Positions 7,481-16,812 of a DNA stretch of 64,000 nucleotides are shown here, in pieces. The DNA is from DATFQI01 sp963816955 (GTDB taxonomy: Bacteria > Actinomycetota > Thermoleophilia > Solirubrobacterales > Solirubrobacteraceae): positions 1,054,001 through 1,118,000 of the forward strand of contig CAWFME010000005.1 of NCBI GenBank assembly GCA_963816955.1, read 5' to 3'. Positions within the stretch are counted from its first letter, which is position 1. Each line of letters begins with the position of its first letter. Below the pieces are notes generated by a model. The model saw only the letters and a list, made by a program, of their open reading frames with translations. It was not told where the DNA came from and ran no database searches. Made by a program: the position numbers and the translations under genes.

Positions 7481-8670
7481 GCCGCCGCCTCCACCGTCGT
7501 CGCGTCTCCCACGAGCGGCAGCTTCGCGCGGATCCGGAAGCCGCCGCCGCGCCGGCGGCCGGCCTCGAGCTCGCCGCCGTAGAGCTTCACGCGCTCGCGC
7601 ATACCGACCAGGCCGTGGCCGCCGTCGCCCTCGAGCCGGTCGCGCGCGGGGCCCGGGCCGCGGTCGGCGATCTCGAGCTCCAGCGTGTGCTCGCCCCAGC
7701 GCACGCGCACCTCGGTCGGGGCGTGCTCGGCGTACTTGAGCGCGTTGGTGAGCCCCTCCTGCACGACGCGGAACGCCGCGAGGTCCAGGCCGGCGGGCAG
7801 CGAGCGCCGCTCGCCCTCGACCTGCAGCTCGACGGGCAGGCCCGCCTCGCGTGCGCGCTCGACGAGCGCCCCGACACCGGCCATCGTCGGCTGCGGGGCG
7901 CGCGCGTCGTGCTCGTCGTCGTCGCGGTGCAGCACGCCGAGCAGCCGGCGCATCTCGGCCAGCGCCTCGCGCCCGGTGCGCTCGATCTGCGCGGCGGCGG
8001 CGACGGCGCGCTCCGGGTCGCGGTCGAGGATCCGCCGCGCGCCGCCCGCCTGCACGACCATGACGCTGACGCTGTGTGCGACGACGTCGTGCATCTCGCG
8101 CGCGATCCGGCGGCGCTCCTCGGCGGCGGCACGCAGACTCTCCAGCTCGTGCGCCTCCTGCTCGCGCACGGCCGCCTCGTGCAGCTCCTCGGTCAGCCGC
8201 GTCCGCGTGCGTACCGCGCGCCCCGCGAGCCAGCCGACCGCCCCGAACGTCGTCGGGAAGATGTAGTCGCCCACGACCTTTTCCGACGCGAGCAGCGACA
8301 CGGTGAGGATCGCGCCCGCGACGACCGCGAGGCCGACGAGCGAGCGCCTGCCCTCGAGGTAGGAGCCCGCGCTGTAAGCCGCCGTCATCGCGGCCAGGAA
8401 GGGCATGAAGTAGCGCGTGATGTCGGTCAGCGCGGCGCTCTCGATGACGACCGTCGCGGCGACGATCGACACCGCGGCCAGCGGGAACGCGCGGCGGAGC
8501 GCGAACGGGAGCGTGTAACCCGCAGCCGCCAGCATCACCAGCGCGAGTGGCGCGCCGTCAGTGCCGGCGGTCAGCACTTCGAGCTCGGCCGCGAAGAAGA
8601 ACAGGGCCGCGCCGACCCGGTCGCGCGCGGCCGGGCTCGCCATCAGCAGCCGGCGCCGGAGCCGGTTCAC
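7477..8670 (-). CDS. Sensor histidine kinase, HisKA_3 type
   Basis: A 397-residue membrane kinase. Residues 15-150 hold about five hydrophobic segments without a recognisable extracellular sensor. A short coiled stretch leads to the phosphorylation motif RRRIAREMHDVVAHSVSVMV (His about 200). The ATPase domain is complete: N-box VVQEGLTNALKYA, G1 ELEIADRGPGP and G2 GGHGLVGMRERVKLYGG. It autophosphorylates and passes phosphate to the adjacent NarL-type regulator. Its stop and start overlap both neighbours by four bases, making a three-gene operon. Confidence 0.9.
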   Translation of the reverse strand: MNRLRRRLLMASPAARDRVGAALFFFAAELEVLTAGTDGAPLALVMLAAAGYTLPFALRRAFPLAAVSIVAATVVIESAALTDITRYFMPFLAAMTAAYSAGSYLEGRRSLVGLAVVAGAILTVSLLASEKVVGDYIFPTTFGAVGWLAGRAVRTRTRLTEELHEAAVREQEAHELESLRAAAEERRRIAREMHDVVAHSVSVMVVQAGGARRILDRDPERAVAAAAQIERTGREALAEMRRLLGVLHRDDDEHDARAPQPTMAGVGALVERAREAGLPVELQVEGERRSLPAGLDLAAFRVVQEGLTNALKYAEHAPTEVRVRWGEHTLELEIADRGPGPARDRLEGDGGHGLVGMRERVKLYGGELEAGRRRGGGFRIRAKLPLVGDATTVEAAA

Positions 8671-9827
8671 GACACGTTCCCCACCGGCAGCCGCGCCCGC
8701 ACGGAGTGGCCGCCGTTGCGCCGGCGGCCCGCGTGCAGCTGGCCGCCATAAAGGCCGACGCGCTCGCGGACACCGGCCAGCGGGTGGGTTCCGTCGCCGT
8801 CGTCGAGGACGGCGATGTCGACGCCGTCGGGCCGGTAGCGCAAGTGCACCTCCGCCCGGCCAGCCCCGCCCTCCGCGAGCGCGTCGCCGAGCGCGGCCTG
8901 GACGAGCCGGTACGCCGTGAGGTCCACGCCCGCCGGCAGCGGCCGTTCGATGCCGTCGACCTGCAGCGCGACCGGCAGGCCGGTCGCCTCGACCCGGCGC
9001 ACGAGCGCGGCGAGGTGACGCAGGCTCGGCTGTGGCGCGAGCGCGATCTCATCGTCCTGGTGGCGCAGCACGCCGAGCAGGCGGCGGATCTCGGTCAGCG
9101 CCTCGCGTCCGGTCTCCTCGACGGCGGCGAACGCCTCGCGCGAGCGTGCGGGGTCCTTCCCGGCCAGACGACGGGCGCCGCCCGCCTGCACCACCATCGC
9201 GCTCATCGCGTGCGCGACGACGTCGTGCAGCTCGCCCGCTATCCGCGAGCGCTCCTCCGCAGCCGCCTCCTCGGCCTGGCCGGTGCGCTCGCGGCGCAGC
9301 GTGTCGGCCTTCTCGGCCAGCGCGGCGTTGAGCCGCGAGCGGTTGGCGATCACGCGCCCCAGCAGCATCGGGCCGCATGCGATCACCAGGCCGCCGATCA
9401 CTATGTCCAGCAGCGCGTCGGGATAGGCGTCGATGCTGATCGCGACCACGTCGGCCGCGAGGACCAGCGCGGCGCCCGCGACCAGCACTCGCCCCCGCCG
9501 CTCGTGCATCCCGAACGAGAAGAGCACGAACAGGACGGCGAGAAACGGCGCGTACGCGTTGTCGTTGACCTCGCGGCCGAGCGGCTGGAATGCGACGAAG
9601 CCGGCGACGGTGAGCACGATCGAGGCGACCGGCGCCCGCCGGCGCACCGCCAGGGCGGCGCCGATCGACAGCGAGGCGAGCACGGCGATCCAGCCGTACT
9701 CGGCACCCGGGTAGAGCAGCGCCAACTCGAGCACGCTCTCGAGGACGAACACCACGGCGATCAGCGCGTCGACCCGCGCCGGTCCGAGGCGCCGGGCGCG
9801 GGCGCGGATCGCTGTCAGCGGCTGCAT
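8667..9827 (-). CDS. Second HisKA_3 histidine kinase with a degenerate ATP-binding domain
   Basis: About 386 residues from ATG 9827 (ATG 9878 is possible but would place the start next to a palindrome). Several membrane segments precede the phosphorylation motif AGELHDVVAHAMSAMVVQAG, which is intact. The ATPase domain is eroded: the N-box reads LVQAALGDALAEG, lacking the usual Glu and Asn that hold magnesium and ATP, and the G2 box GHGLxGM is replaced by THPLAGV, while G1 IAVLDDGDG is shortened. It may therefore accept phosphate from, or dimerise with, the downstream kinase rather than act alone. First gene of the three-gene operon. Confidence 0.85.
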   Translation of the reverse strand: MQPLTAIRARARRLGPARVDALIAVVFVLESVLELALLYPGAEYGWIAVLASLSIGAALAVRRRAPVASIVLTVAGFVAFQPLGREVNDNAYAPFLAVLFVLFSFGMHERRGRVLVAGAALVLAADVVAISIDAYPDALLDIVIGGLVIACGPMLLGRVIANRSRLNAALAEKADTLRRERTGQAEEAAAEERSRIAGELHDVVAHAMSAMVVQAGGARRLAGKDPARSREAFAAVEETGREALTEIRRLLGVLRHQDDEIALAPQPSLRHLAALVRRVEATGLPVALQVDGIERPLPAGVDLTAYRLVQAALGDALAEGGAGRAEVHLRYRPDGVDIAVLDDGDGTHPLAGVRERVGLYGGQLHAGRRRNGGHSVRARLPVGNVS

Positions 9828-9883
9828 GCCGTCAGCGTACGCCCGTGCGGGCGCGCCTTCGTCGTCCTGGCTGACCATCCCGG

Positions 9884-9901
9884 GTCATCCTCGAGGATGA
9901 C
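9884..9901. promoter_or_regulatory. 18-bp palindrome upstream of the two-component operon
   Basis: GTCATCCTCGAGGATGAC is a perfect palindrome, and further GTCATCC/GGATGAC-like half sites lie just beside it (CCATCCCGGGTCATCC before, GGGGTCATCCC after). It lies between the divergent kinase operon and the SRPBCC gene at 9981, 57 bases before the kinase ATG at 9827. A dimeric regulator such as the NarL-type protein could bind here; this is inference. Confidence 0.45.
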
Positions 9902-9980
9902 GCGGGGTCATCCCGGCGCCGCCGCAAGATCGTCAGAGAGGCCGACGACGCACGACGCCCGGGATGGGACGGTTGCCGTC

Positions 9981-10514
9981 ATGAGGACATGGACGGCCAC
10001 CACCACCGCAGCGGCCCACCCCGGGGCCGTGCTCGACGTGCTCACGGACCCCGGCGCCGCAGCGCGCTGGGCGCCCGTTCCCTTCGACGTCGACGACCTC
10101 GACGGCGAGCGCCTGCTCGCCGGCAGCCGCGCGCGCGTCTCCGGCAAGCTCGCCGGCCGCCGCGTCGGCTTCGAGGTCGAGGTCCACGAGGCCGACGAGT
10201 CCGGCATCGCGCTCAGCGCGAGCGGGGCGGGCGGGACCCTCTCCTTCGACGTCGACTACCGCCTCAGCGAGGCGGACTGCGGTGGCAGCGAGGTCCGCGC
10301 CTCGGTCTCCGTCCGCTCCGGCGGCGGCCTGACCGGCCGGCTGCTCGCCGAGGCCACCGGCGCCCTGCTCACCGCGGGCGCCCTCCAAGCCGCCCTCGGG
10401 CGGATCGCCAGCGAAGCGTCCCTCGCTCGTCGCCCGACGCGTGGTGTTTCCCGCGACCGGCGACCCCAGATCAAAGGACCCCACACATGCTCGACATCGC
10501 CCCCACCCAGGTGA
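9981..10514 (+). CDS. SRPBCC (START-like) fold protein
   Basis: A 177-residue protein whose first 145 residues fit the SRPBCC ligand-binding fold: MRTWTATTTAAAHPGAVLDV, LTDPGAAARWAPVPFDVDDL, ARVSGKLAGRRVGFEVEV and a C-terminal helix with GGLTGRLLAEATGALLTAGA. These proteins bind hydrophobic ligands or act as cyclases and co-chaperones. The last 30 residues are basic and of low quality, so the true end could differ. It precedes, and may be co-transcribed with, the ABC exporter genes. Confidence 0.65.
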   Translation: MRTWTATTTAAAHPGAVLDVLTDPGAAARWAPVPFDVDDLDGERLLAGSRARVSGKLAGRRVGFEVEVHEADESGIALSASGAGGTLSFDVDYRLSEADCGGSEVRASVSVRSGGGLTGRLLAEATGALLTAGALQAALGRIASEASLARRPTRGVSRDRRPQIKGPHTCSTSPPPR

Positions 10515-11243
10515 AGCGCCCCGGCCGTCGCCGCCACCGCCGTCACGCGCCGCTACGGCGACGGCGAGTCCGCCGTCGACGCCCTCCGCGGCGTCACGCT
10601 CGAGGTCCCCGCCGGCCAGTTCACGGCCGTCATGGGCCCCTCGGGCTCCGGCAAGTCCACCCTGATGCACCTGCTCGCCGGCCTCGACACCCCGTCCGCG
10701 GGCACCGTGCAGATCGGCGGCGAGGACATCACGAAGATGAGCGACAAGCAGCTCACCAAGCTGCGCCGCAAGCACATCGGCTTCGTCTTCCAGCAGTTCA
10801 ACCTCCTGCCGACGCTGACGGCCGAGGAGAACATCCTCCTGCCGCTGTCGATCGCCGGCCGCAAGGCCGACAAGGCCGACTTCGAGGCGCTGATCGCCCG
10901 CGTCGGCCTCGACGAGCGCCGCAGCCACCGCCCCTCGCAGCTCTCGGGCGGCCAGCAGCAGCGCGTCGCGATCGCCCGCGCGCTGATCTCCCGGCCGACC
11001 GTGCTGTTCGCGGACGAGCCGACCGGCAACCTGGACTCCGCCTCGGGCGCCGAGATCCTCGCGCTGCTGCGCGAGGCGGTCGAGCTCGACGGCCAGACCA
11101 CGCTGATGGTCACCCACGACCCGCGCGCCGCGGCGGCCGCCGACCGCGTCGTCTTCATCGGCGACGGCCGCATCGTGGCCGACCTCGACGAGCCGACGGA
11201 GGCCGACGTGCTGGCCGCCGTCAAGGAGGCCTACGTCCGATGA
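10487..11243 (+). CDS. MacB-type ABC transporter ATP-binding protein (frameshifted near its start as sequenced)
   Basis: Lolciferous/MacB-class ATPase of about 251 residues: Walker A GPSGSGKSTLMHLLAG, Q-loop FVFQQFNLLPTLTAEENI, signature LSGGQQQRVAIARAL, Walker B VLFADEPTGNLDS and switch His MVTHDP. The natural start is ATG 10487 (MLDIAPTQVKRP), but the rest of the protein lies in the next frame. Removing one base of the CCCCGG run at about 10519-10524 joins it to AVAATAVTRRYGDGESAVDA and restores the first strands of the ABC fold. Read literally, translation could begin only at ATG 10632, right on the Walker A motif. Its stop overlaps the permease start. Confidence 0.8.
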
Positions 11244-13648
11244 GGTCCGTCGCCCTGAAAGGCCTGATCGCGCGCCCCGTGCGCACGATCCTGACCACCC
11301 TGGCCATCGTGCTGGGCGTCGCGATGATCAGCGGCGCGCTCACGCTGACCGACACCATGCGCGGCGGGGCCGACGGCCTCACCAAGGCCGCGTACGACGG
11401 CACCGACGCCGTCGTGACCGCCAAGACCGCCTTCACGGTGGAGTCCTCGGACTACACGGCCAAGCGGCCGACCGTCGACGCCGCGCTGCTCGAGCAGGTC
11501 CGCTCGGTGCCGCAGGTCGGCGCCGCCGTCGGCGACATCAACGACGAGGCGAAGATCATCGCCCGCGACGGCAAGCCGGCCGGCGACGGCCCGTACTTCG
11601 GCGTCGGGTTCGACTCGCGCACGGAGGCCGCCAAGGAGACCACCCCGTTCCGGCTCGACGACGGCCGCTGGGCGACCGCGCCCGGCGAGGTCGTGATCGA
11701 CGCCACGACGGCGGAGAACGAGAAGTACGCGGTCGGCTCGACCGTGAAGATCGCCGCGCACGGTACGACGAAGCCCTACGAGGTCGTCGGCGTCGCCCGC
11801 TTCGGCACCGTCAAGTCGCTCGGCACGGCGACCGCCGCCGTGTTCGACCTGCGCGCCGCGCAGGAGCTGTTCGGCAAGTCCGGCCGCTACGACTCGATCC
11901 TCGCCGTCGGCGAGGACGGCGCCCGGCCCGCGGACGTCCGCGAGGCCGTCGCCGGCGCCGTCGGCTCCGACGGGCAGGTCATGACCGCCAAGGAGCAGGA
12001 CCGCTTCACGCTCGACGGGCTGAAGATGTTCATCGGGATCATCACCGTGGTGCTGATCGTGTTCGGCTTCGTGGCCGTCCTCGTGGGCGCGTTCACGATC
12101 TTCAACACGCTCTCGATCACGGTCGCCCAGCGCTCGCGCGAGTTCGGGCTGCTGCGGATGGTCGGCGCGGCGCGCCGGCAGGTGCTCGGCTCCGTGCTGG
12201 TGGAGGCGCTGGCCATCGGCCTGCTCGCCTCGCTGATCGGCCTCGGCGCCGGCTTCGGCATCGCCAAGGGCCTGGACTCCGTGTTCGCCTCGATGGACAT
12301 GGACCTGCCGGACGCGGGCATGGTGTTCGCCGCCCGCACGGTCGTGGTCTCGCTGCTCGTCGGCACCCTCGTCACGCTGCTCGCGGGCATCGTGCCGGCG
12401 TGGCGGGCGACCCGCGTGCCGCCCGTGGCCGCCCTGCGCGACGCCGCGCCGGGCTCGGGCAAGGTCCGCCTGCCCGCCCGCGGCGTGCGGCTGCTCGCCT
12501 CGGTGATCGGCCGCGTGGCCGAGCTCGTCGGCGGCTCCGCCGGCCGGCTCGCGCGCCGCAACGCGATGCGCAATCCCGGGCGCACCGCCATCACCGCCTC
12601 GGCGATGATGATCGGCGTCGCCCTGGTCACCCTGGTCACGGTCGTGGCCCAGGGCCTGCGCGACAGCACCACGGGCTCGCTCGACCGCCGCGTGAACGCC
12701 ACGCACGTGGTCACGGGCGCGGACGGCTGGTCGCCGACCGACCCGGCGGTCGCGAAGGCGCTCGCCACCACGCCCGGCGTGGACGGCGTGACGGCGATCC
12801 GCCAGGACGTCGCGCTCGCCGCCGGCGACAAGGAGGTCGTCAACTCGATCGACCCGAAGACGGTCGGCGGGCTGTTCACGTTCGACTGGGCCAAGGGCAC
12901 CGACAAGGCGCTCACCGGCCTCGGCGCGGACGGCGCGATCGTCGACGAGGGCTGGGCCAAGGAGCAGAAGCTCGGCGTCGGCGACGCGTTCACGGTCACC
13001 TCGCCGGGCGGCGAGAAGCTCGGGCTCACGGTCCGCGCGATCGAGGAGTCGCCCGTCATCGACGCGATCGCGCTCGGCCCGATCACGATCTCGCAGGCGG
13101 CCTACGACGCGGCGTTCGAGAACCGCAGCAACCTGCTGACGTTCGTCAAGGCGCAGCCGGGCGCCGACCTGGACCCGGTGTTCGCGGCCCACCCGGACGC
13201 CAAGGCCCAGACCAAGGCGCAGTACAAGGAGCAGACGACCGCCGACATCGACTCGCTGCTGGCGATCTTCTACGTCCTGCTCGCCCTGGCGGTCATCGTC
13301 AGCCTGTTCGGCATCGTCAACACGCTGGTGCTCTCGACCTTCGAGCGCACCCGCGAGCTGGGCATGCTGCGGGCCGTCGGGATGAGCAGGCGGCAGGTCC
13401 GCCGCATGGTCCGCCACGAGAGCATCATCACCGCGCTGATCGGCGCGGGGCTCGGCATCGGCGCCGGGCTCGCGCTCGCGGCCGCCGTGACCTCGGCGTT
13501 CGCGGACGAGGGCCTGAGCTTCGCCGTCCCGGCCGGCGCGCTGATCACGCTCGTGATCGTCGCCACCGTCGCGGGCGTGCTCGCGGCGATCCTGCCGGCG
13601 CGGCGGGCCTCGCGGCTCGACCCGCTGGCGGCGCTGGCCTACGAGTAG
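11240..13648 (+). CDS. FtsX/MacB-like ABC transporter permease with two FtsX domains
   Basis: An 802-residue permease. One membrane segment (residues about 12-38) is followed by a periplasmic-type MacB domain, then a three-segment FtsX block with the signature AQRSREFGLLRMVGAARRQV (about residue 300). A second copy follows: a lone segment after RRNAMRNPGRTAITASAMMI, a second extracytoplasmic domain and a final FtsX block with FERTRELGMLRAVGMSRRQV. Such pairs export peptides, lipids or antibiotics using a separate ATPase, here the preceding gene (ATGA overlap). A strong hairpin terminator follows. Confidence 0.9.
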   Translation: MRSVALKGLIARPVRTILTTLAIVLGVAMISGALTLTDTMRGGADGLTKAAYDGTDAVVTAKTAFTVESSDYTAKRPTVDAALLEQVRSVPQVGAAVGDINDEAKIIARDGKPAGDGPYFGVGFDSRTEAAKETTPFRLDDGRWATAPGEVVIDATTAENEKYAVGSTVKIAAHGTTKPYEVVGVARFGTVKSLGTATAAVFDLRAAQELFGKSGRYDSILAVGEDGARPADVREAVAGAVGSDGQVMTAKEQDRFTLDGLKMFIGIITVVLIVFGFVAVLVGAFTIFNTLSITVAQRSREFGLLRMVGAARRQVLGSVLVEALAIGLLASLIGLGAGFGIAKGLDSVFASMDMDLPDAGMVFAARTVVVSLLVGTLVTLLAGIVPAWRATRVPPVAALRDAAPGSGKVRLPARGVRLLASVIGRVAELVGGSAGRLARRNAMRNPGRTAITASAMMIGVALVTLVTVVAQGLRDSTTGSLDRRVNATHVVTGADGWSPTDPAVAKALATTPGVDGVTAIRQDVALAAGDKEVVNSIDPKTVGGLFTFDWAKGTDKALTGLGADGAIVDEGWAKEQKLGVGDAFTVTSPGGEKLGLTVRAIEESPVIDAIALGPITISQAAYDAAFENRSNLLTFVKAQPGADLDPVFAAHPDAKAQTKAQYKEQTTADIDSLLAIFYVLLALAVIVSLFGIVNTLVLSTFERTRELGMLRAVGMSRRQVRRMVRHESIITALIGAGLGIGAGLALAAAVTSAFADEGLSFAVPAGALITLVIVATVAGVLAAILPARRASRLDPLAALAYE

Positions 13649-13678
13649 CGATCAGGCCCACCCACCCACACAGCGCAG

Positions 13679-13706
13679 AGGGCCGCCCCGGACGGGGCGG
13701 CCCTTT
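13679..13706 (+). terminator. Intrinsic terminator after the ABC exporter
   Basis: An 11-base arm, AGGGCCGCCCC, pairs with GGGGCGGCCCT around a GGAC loop and is followed by TT and C. It sits between convergent genes and can serve the permease; the opposite direction has a weaker tail. Confidence 0.75.
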
Positions 13707-13716
13707 CGCGTTCTGC

Positions 13717-14697
13717 TCAGCGGACGCGCAGCTTCACGGAGCGGCTCGCGCTCGCCACGTGGTCGCCGTCGTCGGTGGCGGCGAGCACGCGGAAGGTGCC
13801 GCCGCGGCGCAGCCGCACGCTCTTGCGGTAGCGCGAGTACGACGAGGTGCGGTGCTTGGCGATCGTGCCCGAGATCGTCACCCAGGTGTCGCCCTTCAGG
13901 CGCTGGATCGCGACCTGCCGGCCGTCGTGCGCGGGCTTGATGCGGCCGCTGAAGCGGACGATCGCCCCGCGCGCGGTGCGCCGCACGCGCTTGGTCTTCA
14001 CGCTCACCTTCGGCGCCACGCCGACGCTCACGATCGGGCTCTGCACCTGCGGCTGGTTCGGCAGCACCACGCGGTACTGCGTGTTCAGCGTCAACGACAG
14101 GATCGGGAACGAGAACGTCCCGTCGCCGTTGGTCAGGTGCACGTCGGACGCGTTCTGGAAGCCCTGCGTGTACGGGAACGGGTTGCTCTGCAGCACGACC
14201 TGCCGCTCGGCGTTGCCCGTGCCCGACAGCGTGCCCGCGATCAGCGTCCGCCCGCCCGGCGCGACCGGGTTCGGCGTCGCCCCCAGCGTGAGCCCGAGCG
14301 GCTGGCGCTGCGTCCGGAACGTCCGGTCCGCGCCCCGGCGCACGCCGAGCGCGTTCTGCGCGACGAGCCGGTAGTGGTACGTCGTCGCCGGCGCCAGGTT
14401 GCCGATGTCGGCGGTGACCGCGCGGCGGCTGTTGCCGCTCCCCGCGCTGGCGGGCGGGTCGGGCACCCGCGCGCCGTACGAGCGGGTGGTGCCGTACTCG
14501 AAGAAGTACGTGGTCTCGCGCTCGTTCGGCGTGACCCCGCCGGTGAGCGTGGCGCTGTTCTGGCCGACGTTGGCGGCCGGGCCGGTGGTGACGTCCGGCC
14601 GCGCCGGCGCTGCCGTGGCCCCTGCCGGGACGAGCAGGCCTGCGGCGATCAGCACGGTCGCGATGCCGGTTCCTCCATGGATCCTGCGGCGCTTCAT
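13717..14697 (-). CDS. Secreted protein with fibronectin type III-like domain
   Basis: A 326-residue exported protein. The N-terminus MKRRRIHGGTGIATVLIAAG plus LLVPAGATAAPA is a signal peptide. Residues about 35-120 have the FN3-like signature common in Thermoleophilia surface proteins: NSATLTGGVTPNERETTYFF, EYGTTRSYG and LAPATTYHYRLVAQNALGVR. The rest is beta-rich (GRTLIAGTLSGTGNAERQVV, then FRVLAATDDGDHVASASRSV) without a recognised enzyme motif. Likely an adhesive or structural extracellular protein. Confidence 0.7.
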   Translation of the reverse strand: MKRRRIHGGTGIATVLIAAGLLVPAGATAAPARPDVTTGPAANVGQNSATLTGGVTPNERETTYFFEYGTTRSYGARVPDPPASAGSGNSRRAVTADIGNLAPATTYHYRLVAQNALGVRRGADRTFRTQRQPLGLTLGATPNPVAPGGRTLIAGTLSGTGNAERQVVLQSNPFPYTQGFQNASDVHLTNGDGTFSFPILSLTLNTQYRVVLPNQPQVQSPIVSVGVAPKVSVKTKRVRRTARGAIVRFSGRIKPAHDGRQVAIQRLKGDTWVTISGTIAKHRTSSYSRYRKSVRLRRGGTFRVLAATDDGDHVASASRSVKLRVR

Positions 14698-14771
14698 GTT
14701 CCCCTTCCGATCGATCAATCGGTTCTCCGCCGCCCGGAACACGGCGGATCCCGAAAAGGCGCGGTGCCGCT

Positions 14772-15614
14772 TCAGGCGTGCACCGAGACGAGCACGATCC
14801 CCGCCAGCGCGGCGGCCACGCCGGCCGCCTGCTGGCGGCTCACGCGCTCGCCGCCGGCGAACGCCAGGCCCACGGTCACGAGCGGGAACAGCGACCCGAG
14901 CACGGAGACGACGCTGAGGTCGCCCTCGCGGGTGGCCGCCGAGTAGGCCAGCGTGCCGGCGAACAGCAGCACGCCCGGCACCGCGAGCAGCGGCAGTCGC
15001 GACAGCGGCGCCCGCAGCGGCGCGGCGAGCGCGAGCGCGACCGCCACCAGCACCACGAGCAGCGAGGCGCGGCTGAGCATCACCGCCCAGAACACCCCGT
15101 CCTCGGAGGCCGGCGCGACGCAGGCCAGGAAGACGCCGAAGGCGAGCGCGGCCAGCAGCGCCCACAGCGCCGCCGCGCGCTCGGACCCGGCACCCGCCGC
15201 GCCTCCGGCCTGCCGGCGCGAGGCGAGCGCGACGCCGCCGATCGCCAGCGCGATCCCGGCCAGCTTGAACGCCCCGAGCGGCTCGCCCGAGGCGACCCCG
15301 GCCGAGACCGGCACGATCACGCCCAGCGACCCGATCGGCGTGACGATCGACAGCGGGCCCAGCGTGGCGGCGCGGTAGAAGCAGATCAGCCCGAAGCCGT
15401 TGCCGATCCCGGCGGCGGCGGCCGCGAGCAGGACCGTGCCGTCAGGGCCGGCCGGCTGTGTGATCGCGAGCGCGGCGCCCGAGACGGCGAACGCCACGAC
15501 CTGGCCGGCGATCAGGACGGGGTAGACCGGCAGCCCGCGGCTGAGCGTGGGCCCGACGAAGTTCGACACGCCGTAGCAGAGCGAGGTGATGAGGGCGAGG
15601 GCCGCGGCGAGCAC
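14772..15614 (-). CDS. EamA/DMT superfamily transporter
   Basis: A 280-residue protein with ten hydrophobic helices in two repeats. The opening LALITSLCYGVSNFVGPTLS and the LGPLSIVTPIGSLGVIVPVS segment at the end of the first repeat are typical of drug/metabolite exporters; the last helix is QQAAGVAAALAGIVLVSVHA. Substrate unknown. It is on the same strand as, and about 25 bases downstream of, the HD-GYP gene. Confidence 0.8.
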   Translation of the reverse strand: MLAAALALITSLCYGVSNFVGPTLSRGLPVYPVLIAGQVVAFAVSGAALAITQPAGPDGTVLLAAAAAGIGNGFGLICFYRAATLGPLSIVTPIGSLGVIVPVSAGVASGEPLGAFKLAGIALAIGGVALASRRQAGGAAGAGSERAAALWALLAALAFGVFLACVAPASEDGVFWAVMLSRASLLVVLVAVALALAAPLRAPLSRLPLLAVPGVLLFAGTLAYSAATREGDLSVVSVLGSLFPLVTVGLAFAGGERVSRQQAAGVAAALAGIVLVSVHA

Positions 15615-15638
15615 GAACCCCCATCCTGACGTTCGGCC

Positions 15639-16772
15639 CTACCGGCGCAGCGGGGCGCGGCGCGCGCCCTCGGCCAGCGCGGCCGGCGGCGCGGCCATGT
15701 CGACCTTGGCCTCCTCGATCGCGCGGCCCTGCGGGACGCGCACGGTCGGCCGGTCTGGATCGAGCGGGTCGACGGCCGAGACGACGCCGCGGCGCCCGTC
15801 GGGCAGCACGACCTCGTGGCCGACGGGGTAGGGCATGACGACCGCGCGGAAGTGCCGCACGACGTCCGTGCAGAACTGCGTGCCGGCGCCCTGGCGGATG
15901 ATGCCCACGCCGACGTGCGGCTGCACGGCGCCGCTGTAGACGCGCTTGCTCGTGACCGCGTCGTAGACGTCCGCGACGGCGGCGAAGCGCGCGAACTCGT
16001 GGATCGCGTTGCCCTCGAGGTTGTTGGGGTAGCCCGTGCCGTCCGGGCGCTCGTGGTGGTCGCGGATCACGGAGATCGTCAGCGGCGACAGGTCGGCGGC
16101 GCGCAGCAGCTCCACGCCGGCCTCGGGGTGCGTGCGCATGATGCCCATCTCCTCGTCGCTGAGGCGCGCGGGCTTGTTGAGCACCTCTGGCGGCACGGCG
16201 AGCTTGCCGACGTCGTGGACGAGCAGGCCGATCCCGAGCTTGCGCATGCGGTCGCCGAAGCGGTCGTAGCGGCGCCGGCCGCGGTAGTCGGTCCAGCCCT
16301 CGCGCGTCCATGCGCGGCGCGCGATCAGCAGCCCCAGCACGGAGACCTGGACGCTGTGGCGGTGCGTGTAGGCGTCGAAGGTCCCGAGGTCGTCGAGCGT
16401 GAGCGCGGCCTCGGGGATCTCCAGCAGGTCGGAGACGAGCGCGTCGGCGACCTCGGCGAGCGAGGCGACGATCGTGTCCGGCAGGCCGGCGCCGCTGCGC
16501 AGCGCGCTGCGGGCGGCGTCGAGCGCCTCGCCGGTCGCGCGGTGCACGCGCTCGCGCGTCTCCGGCGTCAGCGGCTCGACGACGTCGATGTCGCGGCCGA
16601 GGTCGTCCTCGATCCAGACCGAGCCGATGCCGGCGGCCGGCAGCGCCCTCGCGTAGCGCTCGGACAGCCGCACGCCCGTGCGCAGCAGCGGTGCCGTGCC
16701 CGGTGGGCCCGTGACGACGTCGCGGGCGAGCTCCATCCCTTCGCGGATCTTCCGGCACGGGATCAGGCGCAT
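15639..16772 (-). CDS. HD-GYP domain protein (probable c-di-GMP phosphodiesterase)
   Basis: A 377-residue protein. An N-terminal region of about 140 residues (MRLIPCRKIREGMELARDVV) resembles the DUF3391-like lead-in of many HD-GYP proteins. The catalytic domain has the first metal-binding HSVQVS, the HD motif LLVHDVGKLAVP, the HPEAGVELL helix and the diagnostic HHERPDGTGYP, then FARFAAVADVYDAVTSKRVY. All metal ligands appear present, so hydrolysis of c-di-GMP is likely. The last ~50 residues form a small extra domain (VGHEVVLPDGRRGVVSAVDP). A GGDEF-EAL protein is also encoded in the window. Confidence 0.9.
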   Translation of the reverse strand: MRLIPCRKIREGMELARDVVTGPPGTAPLLRTGVRLSERYARALPAAGIGSVWIEDDLGRDIDVVEPLTPETRERVHRATGEALDAARSALRSGAGLPDTIVASLAEVADALVSDLLEIPEAALTLDDLGTFDAYTHRHSVQVSVLGLLIARRAWTREGWTDYRGRRRYDRFGDRMRKLGIGLLVHDVGKLAVPPEVLNKPARLSDEEMGIMRTHPEAGVELLRAADLSPLTISVIRDHHERPDGTGYPNNLEGNAIHEFARFAAVADVYDAVTSKRVYSGAVQPHVGVGIIRQGAGTQFCTDVVRHFRAVVMPYPVGHEVVLPDGRRGVVSAVDPLDPDRPTVRVPQGRAIEEAKVDMAAPPAALAEGARRAPLRR

Positions 16773-16812
16773 GGCCCCCCGTTGCTCGGCCGCCCGGGCG
16801 ATTCCTTGAGCC

